From: Sphingobacterium multivorum
GTDB lineage: Bacteria; Bacteroidota; Bacteroidia; Sphingobacteriales; Sphingobacteriaceae
Direction of reading: 5' to 3'
Assembly (NCBI RefSeq): GCF_039511225.1
Contig: NZ_CP154261.1
Coordinates: 5,084,001 to 5,148,000 of the forward strand
DNA length: 64,000 nucleotides
Shown here: positions 8,276 through 15,969 of the stretch, one piece after another
Numbering within the stretch: the first letter of the stretch is position 1
Layout: each line of letters begins with the position of its first letter
Program-made: the position numbers and the translations under genes
The notes under the pieces: generated by a model
What the model was told of the DNA's origin: nothing
Databases searched by the model: none
The model's input: the letters and a program-made list of their open reading frames with translations, nothing else

Positions 8276-9229
8276 ATGAAAAAATATACTTATACAGAGT
8301 CAAAAGATACACGTTCAGGATTTGGTGCGGGGTTACTAGAAGCAGGAAAGCAAGATGAGAATGTAGTTGCATTATGTGCTGATTTAATCGGTTCGTTAAA
8401 AATGAACGATTTTATCAAAGAATTTCCAGAACGTTTTTTCCAAATCGGTATCGCGGAAGCTAATATGATGGGGATTGCTGCCGGACTTACGATCGGTGGT
8501 AAAATACCATTCACAGGTACATTCGCAAATTTCTCAACAGGACGTGTTTATGATCAGATTCGCCAATCGATTGCATACTCGGACAAAAATGTAAAAATTG
8601 CAGCGTCGCATGCTGGCCTAACCTTAGGTGAAGATGGTGCAACTCACCAAATATTAGAAGATATCGGCTTGATGAAAATGTTGCCAGGAATGACAGTGAT
8701 CAATCCTTGTGATTTCAATCAAACAAAAGCCGCTACAATTGCAGCAGCAAAATATGAGGGACCAGTTTATTTGCGTTTTGGCCGTCCCGTAGTTCCTAAC
8801 TTCACTCCTGCTGATCAAGAATTTGTGATTGGTAAGGCGGTATTATTAAATGAAGGAACGGATGTTACGATCATTGCTACAGGTCATTTAGTATGGGAAG
8901 CTATCCAAGCTGGTGAAAAATTAGCTGAGTTAGGTATCAACGCTGAAATTATCAATATCCATACCATTAAACCTTTGGATGAAGAAGCTATTTTAAAATC
9001 TGTTGCGAAAACCAAATGTGTTGTAACGGCGGAAGAGCATAACCGTCTTGGCGGTTTGGGTGATAGCGTTGCTCAAGTGTTAACAAGAGAGTTACCTACT
9101 CCACAAGAGTACGTTGCAGTAAATGATAGTTTTGGAGAATCAGGTACTCCTGCTCAATTGATGGAAAAATACGGTTTGAATGCTGCGGCTATTGTGGCTG
9201 CGGTTCAAAAAGTAATCAAAAGAAAATAA
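8276..9229 (+). CDS. transketolase, C-terminal subunit
   Basis: Second half of the split transketolase, 317 residues. It contains the pyrimidine-binding domain (RFFQIGIAEANMMGIAAGL, with the Glu that activates thiamine diphosphate) and the C-terminal transketolase domain (ATGHLVWEAIQAGEKL, then VTAEEHNRLGGLGDSVA). DXP synthase also shows this domain order, but DXS is one long chain, so transketolase is the better call. The start codon is one base after the stop of the N-terminal subunit gene. The sigma factor gene starts 21 nt downstream without a visible terminator, so read-through is possible. Confidence 0.92.
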   Translation: MKKYTYTESKDTRSGFGAGLLEAGKQDENVVALCADLIGSLKMNDFIKEFPERFFQIGIAEANMMGIAAGLTIGGKIPFTGTFANFSTGRVYDQIRQSIAYSDKNVKIAASHAGLTLGEDGATHQILEDIGLMKMLPGMTVINPCDFNQTKAATIAAAKYEGPVYLRFGRPVVPNFTPADQEFVIGKAVLLNEGTDVTIIATGHLVWEAIQAGEKLAELGINAEIINIHTIKPLDEEAILKSVAKTKCVVTAEEHNRLGGLGDSVAQVLTRELPTPQEYVAVNDSFGESGTPAQLMEKYGLNAAAIVAAVQKVIKRK

Positions 9230-9250
9230 CAAAACTACGCAAGTCAATAT

Positions 9251-9796
9251 ATGGATGACGCTTTAATTATAGCAAAATTCGCCGAAGAGAGTACGCGAGA
9301 AGAAGCTTTCCGTTTATTGTTGAAGAAATATCAACAGAAGATTTATTGGCATGTGCGAAGAATGGTCATCGATCATGACGATGCGGACGATGTTGTTCAA
9401 GATATCTTTGTCAAAGTATGGAAAAACCTTGGGAATTTCCGTGAAGACTCACAATTATACACTTGGCTTTATCGTATCGCAACAAATGAATGTATTACCT
9501 TCTTAAATAAGAAAAAGCAAAAGCAGAACGTGTCGTTGGATGACGACACGACTGCTTATTTGGCAGAAACGCTTGCTGATGGCAATTATTTTAATGGTGA
9601 TAAAGCTCAAATGAAATTACAACAGGCTTTGTTGACTTTGCCAGAAAAGCAAAAATTGGTCTTCAATATGAAATATTTTGAAGACATGAAATACGAAGAA
9701 ATTTCAGAAGTACTCGGAACAAGTGTCGGAGCGCTTAAAGCCTCTTATCATTTAGCTGTCAAAAAAATAGAGGCATTTTTTAACAACAACGATTAA
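9251..9796 (+). CDS. ECF-type RNA polymerase sigma factor
   Basis: A 181-residue sigma-70 family protein with region 2 (about residues 20-90: YQQKIYWHVRRMVIDHDDADDVVQDIFVKVWKN, shown here in pieces as DADDVVQDIF and LYRIATNEC) and region 4 (about 120-175: LPEKQKLVFNMKYFEDMKYEEI, then GTSVGALKASYHLAVKKI). The extracytoplasmic-function class is clear from the absence of regions 1 and 3. It is followed by a repeat-rich membrane protein and a small exported protein that look like its regulators. Target genes cannot be told from the window. Confidence 0.93.
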   Translation: MDDALIIAKFAEESTREEAFRLLLKKYQQKIYWHVRRMVIDHDDADDVVQDIFVKVWKNLGNFREDSQLYTWLYRIATNECITFLNKKKQKQNVSLDDDTTAYLAETLADGNYFNGDKAQMKLQQALLTLPEKQKLVFNMKYFEDMKYEEISEVLGTSVGALKASYHLAVKKIEAFFNNND

Positions 9797-9829
9797 ACCT
9801 TTTAGCGAAATTAGGTTCTAACAGATACT

Positions 9830-10786
9830 ATGAAGGAAAATGGCACATATCATGATGGGCTGGAGCCTACAAATCTTCCAGCATCGTTGCGTGAAAATCC
9901 ATTTGGCTTACCTGAAAATTATTTCAGTGATTTAGAATCAAAAATAATTACGCAAGTCAAATTGGTTGAATGCAAGGAAGAATCCATCTTTGAGGTTCCA
10001 GAAGGATATTTTAATAGCTTATCTGACGCCATAATGTGTAAAGTTGCGGAAGATAGTTTAAAAAATCAGGTTACTACAGACGGCTTTGAAATTCCTGAAA
10101 ATTATGCTTCCGAACTATCTTCAACTATCTTCAACCGAATTTTAGAAGACAAATTAAAAGAAACGATTGCATCGGATGGCTTTACCATGCCTTCTGCTTA
10201 TAATCAAACCCTTGAAGACTCCATCTTCGCCCATTTAGCTGAAGAGAAATTGAAGGAAACAGTTCCAACAGACGGTTTTACAGCTCCTGTCGGCTACGAA
10301 GAAATAGTTGAATCGACAATTTTTGCTCGTATTGCTGAAGAAAAATTAAAAGAAACGGTTGTGACTGCGGGTTTTGCTGTACCACAACATTATTTTGAGA
10401 TTCTTTCGGACAGCATCATTGATCGTGTTCAAATGCTTGAAAAGGATAATACACCGATCCGTCAGATTGGGAAACCTAAAAAATGGTACGCTCGTTATGC
10501 GGTTGCGGCATCCTTTGCGGCTATGTTGAGTGTAGGCGGATATTGGGGTTATCAATATCAACAGCAAAATACGACTCCTGTAGAATCTGTTGCAGAAAAG
10601 CAGTTAAGCCAGCATTTGTCAGAAATTCCCAAGCAGGAAATCATTAATTACCTTGCGGAGTCAGCTTCTGGTGACGATATGATCTATATGGCCCAGTATA
10701 CTGACGAAGCAAATCTCCCTACTAAGGGATTTGGAAGTAATATATCTAAACAAGAAATAGAAGATTATCTAAATTATACCTTATAA
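9830..10786 (+). CDS. membrane protein with six F-x-x-P-x-x-Y repeats, probable anti-sigma factor
   Basis: A 318-residue protein 33 nt after the ECF sigma gene. About six copies of a repeat built on GF-x-x-P-x-x-Y followed by a helix lie between residues 23 and 201; the central four have a period of 32 residues (DGFEIPENY, DGFTMPSAY, DGFTAPVGY, each followed by EEKLKET-like helices). One membrane helix follows at about 220-238 (YAVAASFAAMLSVGGYWGY), then a C-terminal segment with two KQEI(I/E)-x-YL motifs. Cytoplasmic N-terminus, single membrane span and position suit an anti-sigma factor, but I see no standard zinc anti-sigma motif (HxxxCxxC). Function is inferred from context. Confidence 0.65.
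   Translation: MKENGTYHDGLEPTNLPASLRENPFGLPENYFSDLESKIITQVKLVECKEESIFEVPEGYFNSLSDAIMCKVAEDSLKNQVTTDGFEIPENYASELSSTIFNRILEDKLKETIASDGFTMPSAYNQTLEDSIFAHLAEEKLKETVPTDGFTAPVGYEEIVESTIFARIAEEKLKETVVTAGFAVPQHYFEILSDSIIDRVQMLEKDNTPIRQIGKPKKWYARYAVAASFAAMLSVGGYWGYQYQQQNTTPVESVAEKQLSQHLSEIPKQEIINYLAESASGDDMIYMAQYTDEANLPTKGFGSNISKQEIEDYLNYTL
10079..10432 (+). repeat. 96-bp coding repeats in the anti-sigma-like gene
   Basis: Codes for the most regular part of the repeat array (residues about 84-201). Neighbouring units share DNA such as GAAGAGAAATTGAAGGAAAC-like segments every 96 bp, suggesting expansion by duplication. Confidence 0.6.
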
Positions 10787-11205
10787 TGATGTTCAATAAA
10801 AAATACATATGGATAACATTGTTCTTTAGTATATTTTCTATTGCCTTGGGCTTTGCGCAAGACAAAAATCGATTTCAAGCTATAGAAAATGAAAAAATAG
10901 CTTACATTACTAAAGAACTGGATTTAACTCCGAGAGAGGCTCAGCAATTCTTCCCGCTCTATAATGAGTACAGCCAAACACTTTGGGATATCAGGAAAGA
11001 AAAATTGAATGGTGCTCCAAAAAATAGTTTTAGAGGTGGCTCCAGAGACGTCTTACAGTATGATGCTAAAGAAGTGGAGATCAAAAAAGAATACCGGGCC
11101 AAATTTGCCAAAGTTATTGGCAATGCGCGGGCATCGCAATTTTTTGAGGTGGAGCAGGAATTCAGGGAACATCTATACAAATCCCTGCAGAATAGAAGAA
11201 AATAA
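10786..11205 (+). CDS. small exported protein of the sigma-factor operon
   Basis: A 139-residue protein with a signal peptide (WITLFFSIFSIALGFAQ, cleavage near residue 25) and an all-helical mature part. It contains LTPREAQQFFPLYNEY, which recalls the LTxxQ-type helices of CpxP/Spy-like periplasmic proteins and the small proteins that often sit beside Bacteroidota ECF sigma factors. Its ATG overlaps the stop of the gene before by one base (TAATG), so it is translationally coupled; a second ATG follows directly. A periplasmic sensing or chaperone role is inference. Confidence 0.65.
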   Translation: MMFNKKYIWITLFFSIFSIALGFAQDKNRFQAIENEKIAYITKELDLTPREAQQFFPLYNEYSQTLWDIRKEKLNGAPKNSFRGGSRDVLQYDAKEVEIKKEYRAKFAKVIGNARASQFFEVEQEFREHLYKSLQNRRK

Positions 11206-11207
11206 TC

Positions 11208-11252
11208 CCGAAAATAAAAAAGAAGTCTTGAAGACTTCTTTTTTATTTTCGG
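11208..11252 (+). terminator. perfect 22-bp palindromic terminator
   Basis: The sequence is symmetrical about base 11230: CCGAAAATAAAAAAGAAGTC on one side and its exact complement on the other. It ends the sigma-factor operon. The right arm overlaps the probable promoter of the next gene. Confidence 0.8.
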
Positions 11253-11259
11253 ACATTTG
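11228..11259 (+). promoter_or_regulatory. probable promoter of the aminotransferase gene, inside the terminator
   Basis: TTG at 11228-11230 and GACATTTG (one mismatch to TAnnTTTG) at 11252-11259 are 21 bp apart. The ATG at 11267 is only 7 nt further on, the next in-frame ATG at 11294. Confidence 0.45.
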
Positions 11260-11266
11260 TAAGATC

Positions 11267-12454
11267 ATGTTAAGCAACAGAGAATTATTTTTAATGAATA
11301 CTGCTCAAACATCTAGCTCACCTAGATTGGTTGAAGTAGTTAAGGCCGAAGGTGTCTACCTTTATGGCCCAAATGGAGAGGAATACATGGATTTGGTCTC
11401 CGGCTTCAATGTCAGCAATATAGGCCATCGTCATCCGAAGGTTTTGGAAGCTATAAAATCACAATTGGACCAGTACCTACATGTCACCGTTTATGGTGAA
11501 TTTGTGCAGGCCCCACAGGTACAATTTGCTACAGAATTATTAGCAGAACTTCCCACTAATTTTCAATCGGTTTACCTCACCAACAGTGGAACGGAAGCCG
11601 TAGAGGGATCTATGAAAATAGCAAAGAAATATACCGGTCGCAGGCAAATTATCGCTGCAAAAAAGGCGTACCACGGCAGTACACAAGGCGCGCTCAGTCT
11701 GATCGGAAACGATGCGTACCGTAAAGCGTATGCTCCTCTCCTCCCCGAAATAGATTTTATCGAGTTTAATGACCTGGACGATCTAACAAAGATTACGGAA
11801 CAAACTGCTGCTGTCATCCTCGAAGCTATTCAGGGGGAAGCTGGTGTCCGGGTCCCGGATATCACTTACATGCAGGCTGTTAGAAAACGCTGTAGTGAAA
11901 CTGGTACTTTACTCATCTTTGATGAAATTCAAACAGGTTTTGGTCGCACAGGTCGTCTTTTTGCCTTTGAACATTTTGCTATTGTTCCAGACATCTTGAT
12001 GCTTGCCAAAGGGATCGGTGGTGGCATGCCCCTAGGCGCCTTTGTTGCAGCCAAAGAAGTGATGGATGTTATTAAGGATAATCCCATGCTTGGGCACATC
12101 ACGACTTTTGGGGGCCACCCCGTAAGTTGTGCCGCAGCACGGGCTTCACTGGCTGTTATCAAGGAAGAAAAATTGGTAGAACAGGTCGAGCGAAAATCGC
12201 TTTTATTTAAAGAAAAACTCCGACACCCTGCAATTAAAGAAATTCGAGGATTAGGTCTTATGATGTGTCTGCAATTGGATTCCTTTGATCAGGTTTACAA
12301 CGTGAGTAAGTATTGTGCTGAAAACGGGGTTATGATCGACTGGTATCTGCATTGTGAAACAGCACTGCGTGTCGCTCCTCCATTGACTATTACAGATCTG
12401 GAAATTGAAAAAGCGTGTAACATCATTATAAAAGGTTTGGAAAAGTATGCTTAA
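11267..12454 (+). CDS. class III aminotransferase (acetylornithine/ornithine/GABA type)
   Basis: About 395 residues, a pyridoxal-phosphate enzyme moving an amino group from an omega-amino or acetylornithine-type donor to a keto acid. Motifs: NSGTEAVEGSMKIAKKYTGR near 100, IFDEIQTGFGRTGRLFAFEH near 215 and LAKGIGGGMPLGAF, whose Lys should hold the cofactor. The open frame reaches back to 11009 inside the previous gene, so the start is the ATG at 11267 or 11294. There are no arginine or proline genes nearby, so the exact substrate is open and no gene name is given. Confidence 0.85.
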   Translation: MLSNRELFLMNTAQTSSSPRLVEVVKAEGVYLYGPNGEEYMDLVSGFNVSNIGHRHPKVLEAIKSQLDQYLHVTVYGEFVQAPQVQFATELLAELPTNFQSVYLTNSGTEAVEGSMKIAKKYTGRRQIIAAKKAYHGSTQGALSLIGNDAYRKAYAPLLPEIDFIEFNDLDDLTKITEQTAAVILEAIQGEAGVRVPDITYMQAVRKRCSETGTLLIFDEIQTGFGRTGRLFAFEHFAIVPDILMLAKGIGGGMPLGAFVAAKEVMDVIKDNPMLGHITTFGGHPVSCAAARASLAVIKEEKLVEQVERKSLLFKEKLRHPAIKEIRGLGLMMCLQLDSFDQVYNVSKYCAENGVMIDWYLHCETALRVAPPLTITDLEIEKACNIIIKGLEKYA

Positions 12455-12488
12455 AGTATGTAACTTTAAACATAACAAAAACCTAATA

Positions 12489-13250
12489 ATGAACACAAAC
12501 CGCAGATCATTTATCAAAAAAAGCATTATTGGTTCCGGTCTATTGACTGGTGCCAATATACTGGGAAACGATGTATTCGCGCACGAATCCACCGCCAGTT
12601 CCTCAAAAATCAGTTTAAATAACGACGACATCATTTTATTTCAGGGCGATTCCATTACGGATGTAGGACGTGATAGAAACAATAGAAATGCCAATGACAC
12701 CGCAGCGCTAGGACGTGGTTATGCTTTATTGGCTGCCAGCCAGCTCTTAAATAAATATTCGACAAAAAAATTAAAGGTATATAACACAGGTATTAGTGGA
12801 AATCGTGTACCCGATCTTCAAAAGCGTTGGCAGGAGGATACGCTGGCTATTAAACCCACTGTATTGAGTATTTTGATTGGTGTAAATGACTTTTGGCGGA
12901 CAATCGACCGTGGAGCGCAGACAACGGTTGAAGAGTATAAATCCCAGTACCAACAGTTACTACAGGAGACAATGAAACAGCTTCCAAATGTCAAACTGAT
13001 CATTGGAGAACCTTTTGCCGTAAAAGGGGTAGGTCACATTACTGAAGCGTGGTATCCAAAATTTTTGGCTTATCAAGAATCCGCTCGTGAGATCGCCAAA
13101 GAATTTGGCGCAATTCTAATACCCTATCAAAAAATATTCGACAATGCCCAAAAGAATGCTCCTGGTGCCTACTGGGCAGCAGATGGTGTTCACCCTACCC
13201 TTGCCGGCGCACAGATGATGGCCTCAGCCTGGATGGACTGCATCAAATAA
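12489..13250 (+). CDS. SGNH/GDSL-type hydrolase, exported
   Basis: About 253 residues from the ATG at 12489. The N-terminus MNTNRRSFIKKSIIGSGLL has a twin-arginine-like RRSFIKK motif before a hydrophobic stretch, so export by Tat is likely. SGNH blocks are present: FQGDSITDVG (catalytic Ser), NTGISGNRV (Gly), IGVNDFW (Asn) and DGVHPTLAGAQMMA (Asp and His). Such proteins are esterases, often carbohydrate or rhamnogalacturonan acetylesterases. It follows the aminotransferase gene by 34 nt; a functional link is not clear. Confidence 0.88.
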   Translation: MNTNRRSFIKKSIIGSGLLTGANILGNDVFAHESTASSSKISLNNDDIILFQGDSITDVGRDRNNRNANDTAALGRGYALLAASQLLNKYSTKKLKVYNTGISGNRVPDLQKRWQEDTLAIKPTVLSILIGVNDFWRTIDRGAQTTVEEYKSQYQQLLQETMKQLPNVKLIIGEPFAVKGVGHITEAWYPKFLAYQESAREIAKEFGAILIPYQKIFDNAQKNAPGAYWAADGVHPTLAGAQMMASAWMDCIK

Positions 13251-13253
13251 CAA

Positions 13254-13289
13254 AAAAGAGCGGATATTTTATTGAAACCCGCTCTTTCT
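13254..13289. terminator. terminator between the SGNH hydrolase and MFS genes
   Basis: AAAGAGCGG and CCGCTCTTT pair around a 13-nt loop, between convergent genes; A and T runs flank it. Confidence 0.75.
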
Positions 13290-13316
13290 TGTTTAATATG
13301 CGCCTATATGCCAAAT

Positions 13317-14525
13317 CTAAATTTCTTTGTAAGGTGTTTTTTGTAGGTTAGGAAGAAAATAAGCCACAATACCCATCAATGGCAGGTAGGAACATAGGTG
13401 ATAAATAAACGCGATGGACGTATGATCTGCCTGCCAGCCAAGTACAGCGGATCCAATCCCTCCCATTCCAAATGCAAAGCCGTAAAATAAACCTGAAACC
13501 ATGCCCAACTTCTTAGGCAATAGTTCTTGTGCATAAACAATAATTGCTGGAAAAGCGGATGATAAAATCAATCCAATAATTACGATTAGTATTCCCGTCA
13601 TCGTAAGTCCGACATAGGGTAATGCTAATGCAAATGGTGCAACGCCCAAGACGGAGAACCAGATAACATATTTGCGACCAAATCGATCGCCGAATACTCC
13701 CCCCAGTAATGTTCCCACCGCAACAGCTATCAGAAAATAAAATAGATTGACTTGTGCTTCCACTTCATTAATCCCAAATTTCTTGATGGTATAAAACTGG
13801 AAATAGTTTGTAATACTTGCTATATAGAAGTATTTTGAAACAATCAGTAAGAGGAGTATAATAACGGTCGCGACGATTCGGCTATTGGGTAGATCAGGCA
13901 CGCGTATTGTTTTCTTCGTTGATTTGGCAAAGCTCCGAAGCCTCTTTTTATACCAACTACCAATATAATAAGATATAAATTGGCCGAGAATCGTAAATAA
14001 GCACATCCAGGCGATCGCCTGCTGCCCTCTCGGTAATACCAAAAAAGCGACAATGATTGGGGCCATTGCGGTCCCTGCATTTCCTCCAATCTGAAAAATA
14101 GATTGTGCCATACTTCTTCTTCCTCCCGATGCCATATAAGCCACACGAGAAGATTCAGGGTGAAAGATTGAAGAACCAATCCCTACCAGAAAAACAGAAA
14201 ATAAGATCCATTCATAACTATGTGCTTTCGAAAACAAAAGCATACCGAGAAGGGAAAAAGACATCCCAATGATCTGAGAATATGGCACAGGATGTTTGTC
14301 CGTAAATGAGCCTACAACAGGCTGGAATATTGAAGCTGCTATCTGATAAACCATTGTAATCATCCCAACCTGAGAAAAGCTTAGATGATGCTCTTCTTTG
14401 AGCAAGGGATAGGTTGCCGGTATTACGCCCTGAATCATATCGTTCAAAAGATGCACCATGCTCACGGCAAACAAAATAGAAAAAATAGGTCTACTCGTCT
14501 TCTCTTGTATCATGACGTCGTTCAA
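13317..14525 (-). CDS. MFS transporter, fosmidomycin-resistance (Fsr) family
   Basis: A 402-residue inner-membrane protein with about 12 hydrophobic helices. The N-terminus (SMVHLLNDMIQGVIPATYPL) and DKHPVPYSQIIG after helix 2 resemble the Fsr subgroup of the major facilitator superfamily, which exports drugs such as fosmidomycin. The start could be the first ATG or the next one four codons on. It follows the RlmI-like methyltransferase gene by 53 nt on the same strand. The substrate is inferred from family only. Confidence 0.85.
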   Translation of the reverse strand: MNDVMIQEKTSRPIFSILFAVSMVHLLNDMIQGVIPATYPLLKEEHHLSFSQVGMITMVYQIAASIFQPVVGSFTDKHPVPYSQIIGMSFSLLGMLLFSKAHSYEWILFSVFLVGIGSSIFHPESSRVAYMASGGRRSMAQSIFQIGGNAGTAMAPIIVAFLVLPRGQQAIAWMCLFTILGQFISYYIGSWYKKRLRSFAKSTKKTIRVPDLPNSRIVATVIILLLLIVSKYFYIASITNYFQFYTIKKFGINEVEAQVNLFYFLIAVAVGTLLGGVFGDRFGRKYVIWFSVLGVAPFALALPYVGLTMTGILIVIIGLILSSAFPAIIVYAQELLPKKLGMVSGLFYGFAFGMGGIGSAVLGWQADHTSIAFIYHLCSYLPLMGIVAYFLPNLQKTPYKEI

Positions 14526-14578
14526 AAATTAAAAAGGTTGATTTTAACAAACCAACCTAAACTATCTTCATATAATAA

Positions 14579-15766
14579 TTATAATACGCGCACCAACAAT
14601 CCTTTCAGATATTCGCCTTCTGGGAACGAAGCCCGCACAGGATGATCTTCAGGTTGATGAAATTGTCTAATAAACTGAATTTCCTTACCAGCATCCAGTG
14701 CAGCCCAAGCGAGCACTTGCTTGAACGTATCCATATCCATCGCACCTGAACAAGAAAATGTCGCTAATAAACCACCACTATTTAACAACATCAATCCGCG
14801 GCGATTCAAGTCTTTATACGCCCTAGATGCTCTTTCCAATGCGGATCGAGAGGGAGCATATTTCGGTGGATCTAAGACAATCAGGTCAAATTTTTCCTCT
14901 TCATCGATGAATTTACGCAGTTGCTTGTTTACATCAGACAATATTGCTTTATGCCGACTAGGATCAAAACCATTTTCAGCAATATTTTTTTCCAGCGTTT
15001 CGATAGCCAATGCAGAACTATCTACAGATATGACTTCTGCAGCCCCATTTTTCAAGCTATTTAACGTAAAACCACCGGAATAGCAAAAACAATCTAGGAC
15101 GCGTTTATTTGAAACGTAATTGGCCGTCAGCTGGCGATTTTCACGTTGGTCGCAATAAAATCCCGATTTTTGTCCATCAATAATGTTCACCTTATAATGA
15201 ATGCCATTTTCGATAACGTCGATAAATTCAGATGGAAGTTCTCCAAATAAAAGCCCATTGGTATCAGGTAAACCTTCATGTTCGCGAGATTTCAGATCAC
15301 TACGCTCATAAATTCCTTTGGGTTGCAGCAAAGCATTCAATTCATCGATAATAACTGATTTGACTTTTTCCACCCCAACTGAATGGACCTGAATGGATAT
15401 AAAATCCGCGTATTTGTCTGCAATAAGTCCAGGAAGAAAATCTGCTTCAGCAAAGATTAAACGAACCGTATTGGTGACACCTTCTTGCAACAAATGCTGT
15501 CTTGCTGCTACAGCCTTCTGAACGCGGGCACGCCACCAATTTTCATTAATCTGGGCTTGAGGGTTCCATTCCAATAAACGAATGGCTACACGCGAGCTAT
15601 TGTGAAATAGACCATAGGCAATAAATTCACGTTCAGCATTGTAAACGCCAACAACTTCGCCATCTTCAATCTTATCGGACAATGATTTAATTGCTCCAGA
15701 AAATACCCAAGGATGCAATTGCCAGGCAGCTTTATCCTTACCCTTATTCAAATAAACTGATTTCAT
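14579..15766 (-). CDS. class I SAM-dependent rRNA methyltransferase, RlmI-like
   Basis: A 395-residue protein with an N-terminal PUA-like RNA-binding domain (about 1-75: LNKGKDKAAWQLHPWVFSGA), a middle domain, and a Rossmann methyltransferase domain from about 210. Motifs: VLDCFCYSGGFTLNSL (SAM binding), VDSSALAIETLEKN and FDLIVLDPPKYAPSR (the DPPK catalytic motif). This is the layout of RlmI, which makes m5C in 23S rRNA. It has a -7 box five bases before its ATG. The family is secure; the exact target base is inferred. Confidence 0.9.
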   Translation of the reverse strand: MKSVYLNKGKDKAAWQLHPWVFSGAIKSLSDKIEDGEVVGVYNAEREFIAYGLFHNSSRVAIRLLEWNPQAQINENWWRARVQKAVAARQHLLQEGVTNTVRLIFAEADFLPGLIADKYADFISIQVHSVGVEKVKSVIIDELNALLQPKGIYERSDLKSREHEGLPDTNGLLFGELPSEFIDVIENGIHYKVNIIDGQKSGFYCDQRENRQLTANYVSNKRVLDCFCYSGGFTLNSLKNGAAEVISVDSSALAIETLEKNIAENGFDPSRHKAILSDVNKQLRKFIDEEEKFDLIVLDPPKYAPSRSALERASRAYKDLNRRGLMLLNSGGLLATFSCSGAMDMDTFKQVLAWAALDAGKEIQFIRQFHQPEDHPVRASFPEGEYLKGLLVRVL

Positions 15767-15771
15767 TGTTG

Positions 15772-15779
15772 CAAAATTA
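15772..15779 (-). promoter_or_regulatory. -7 box directly before the RlmI-like gene
   Basis: On the minus strand TAATTTTG ends five bases before the ATG at 15766. If used, the mRNA would have almost no leader. No exact TTG is found at -33. Confidence 0.4.
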
Positions 15780-15896
15780 ACGTATTAATTCGACATCCTG
15801 ACGAAACTTTTCGGATAAAACAATCCAAGATTCTCAATACAGAACATATTTCCAAAAATACTTTCAACACAAAAACTTTGCTTACTTCTAAATGAA

Positions 15897-15963
15897 GATA
15901 AAAAGGGCTCCTCAATGCTCGCAAAAAGTTGGACACTTTCTAGGGGCATTGCAAAGGAGCCCT
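15897..15963 (-). terminator. terminator of the thr operon, long stem
   Basis: AGGGCTCCT (15904-15912) pairs with AGGAGCCCT (15955-15963), and CAATGC with GCATTG inside, leaving a 27-nt apical part. On the minus strand a T run follows. It ends the operon just after thrC. Confidence 0.75.
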
Positions 15964-15969
15964 CAACGT

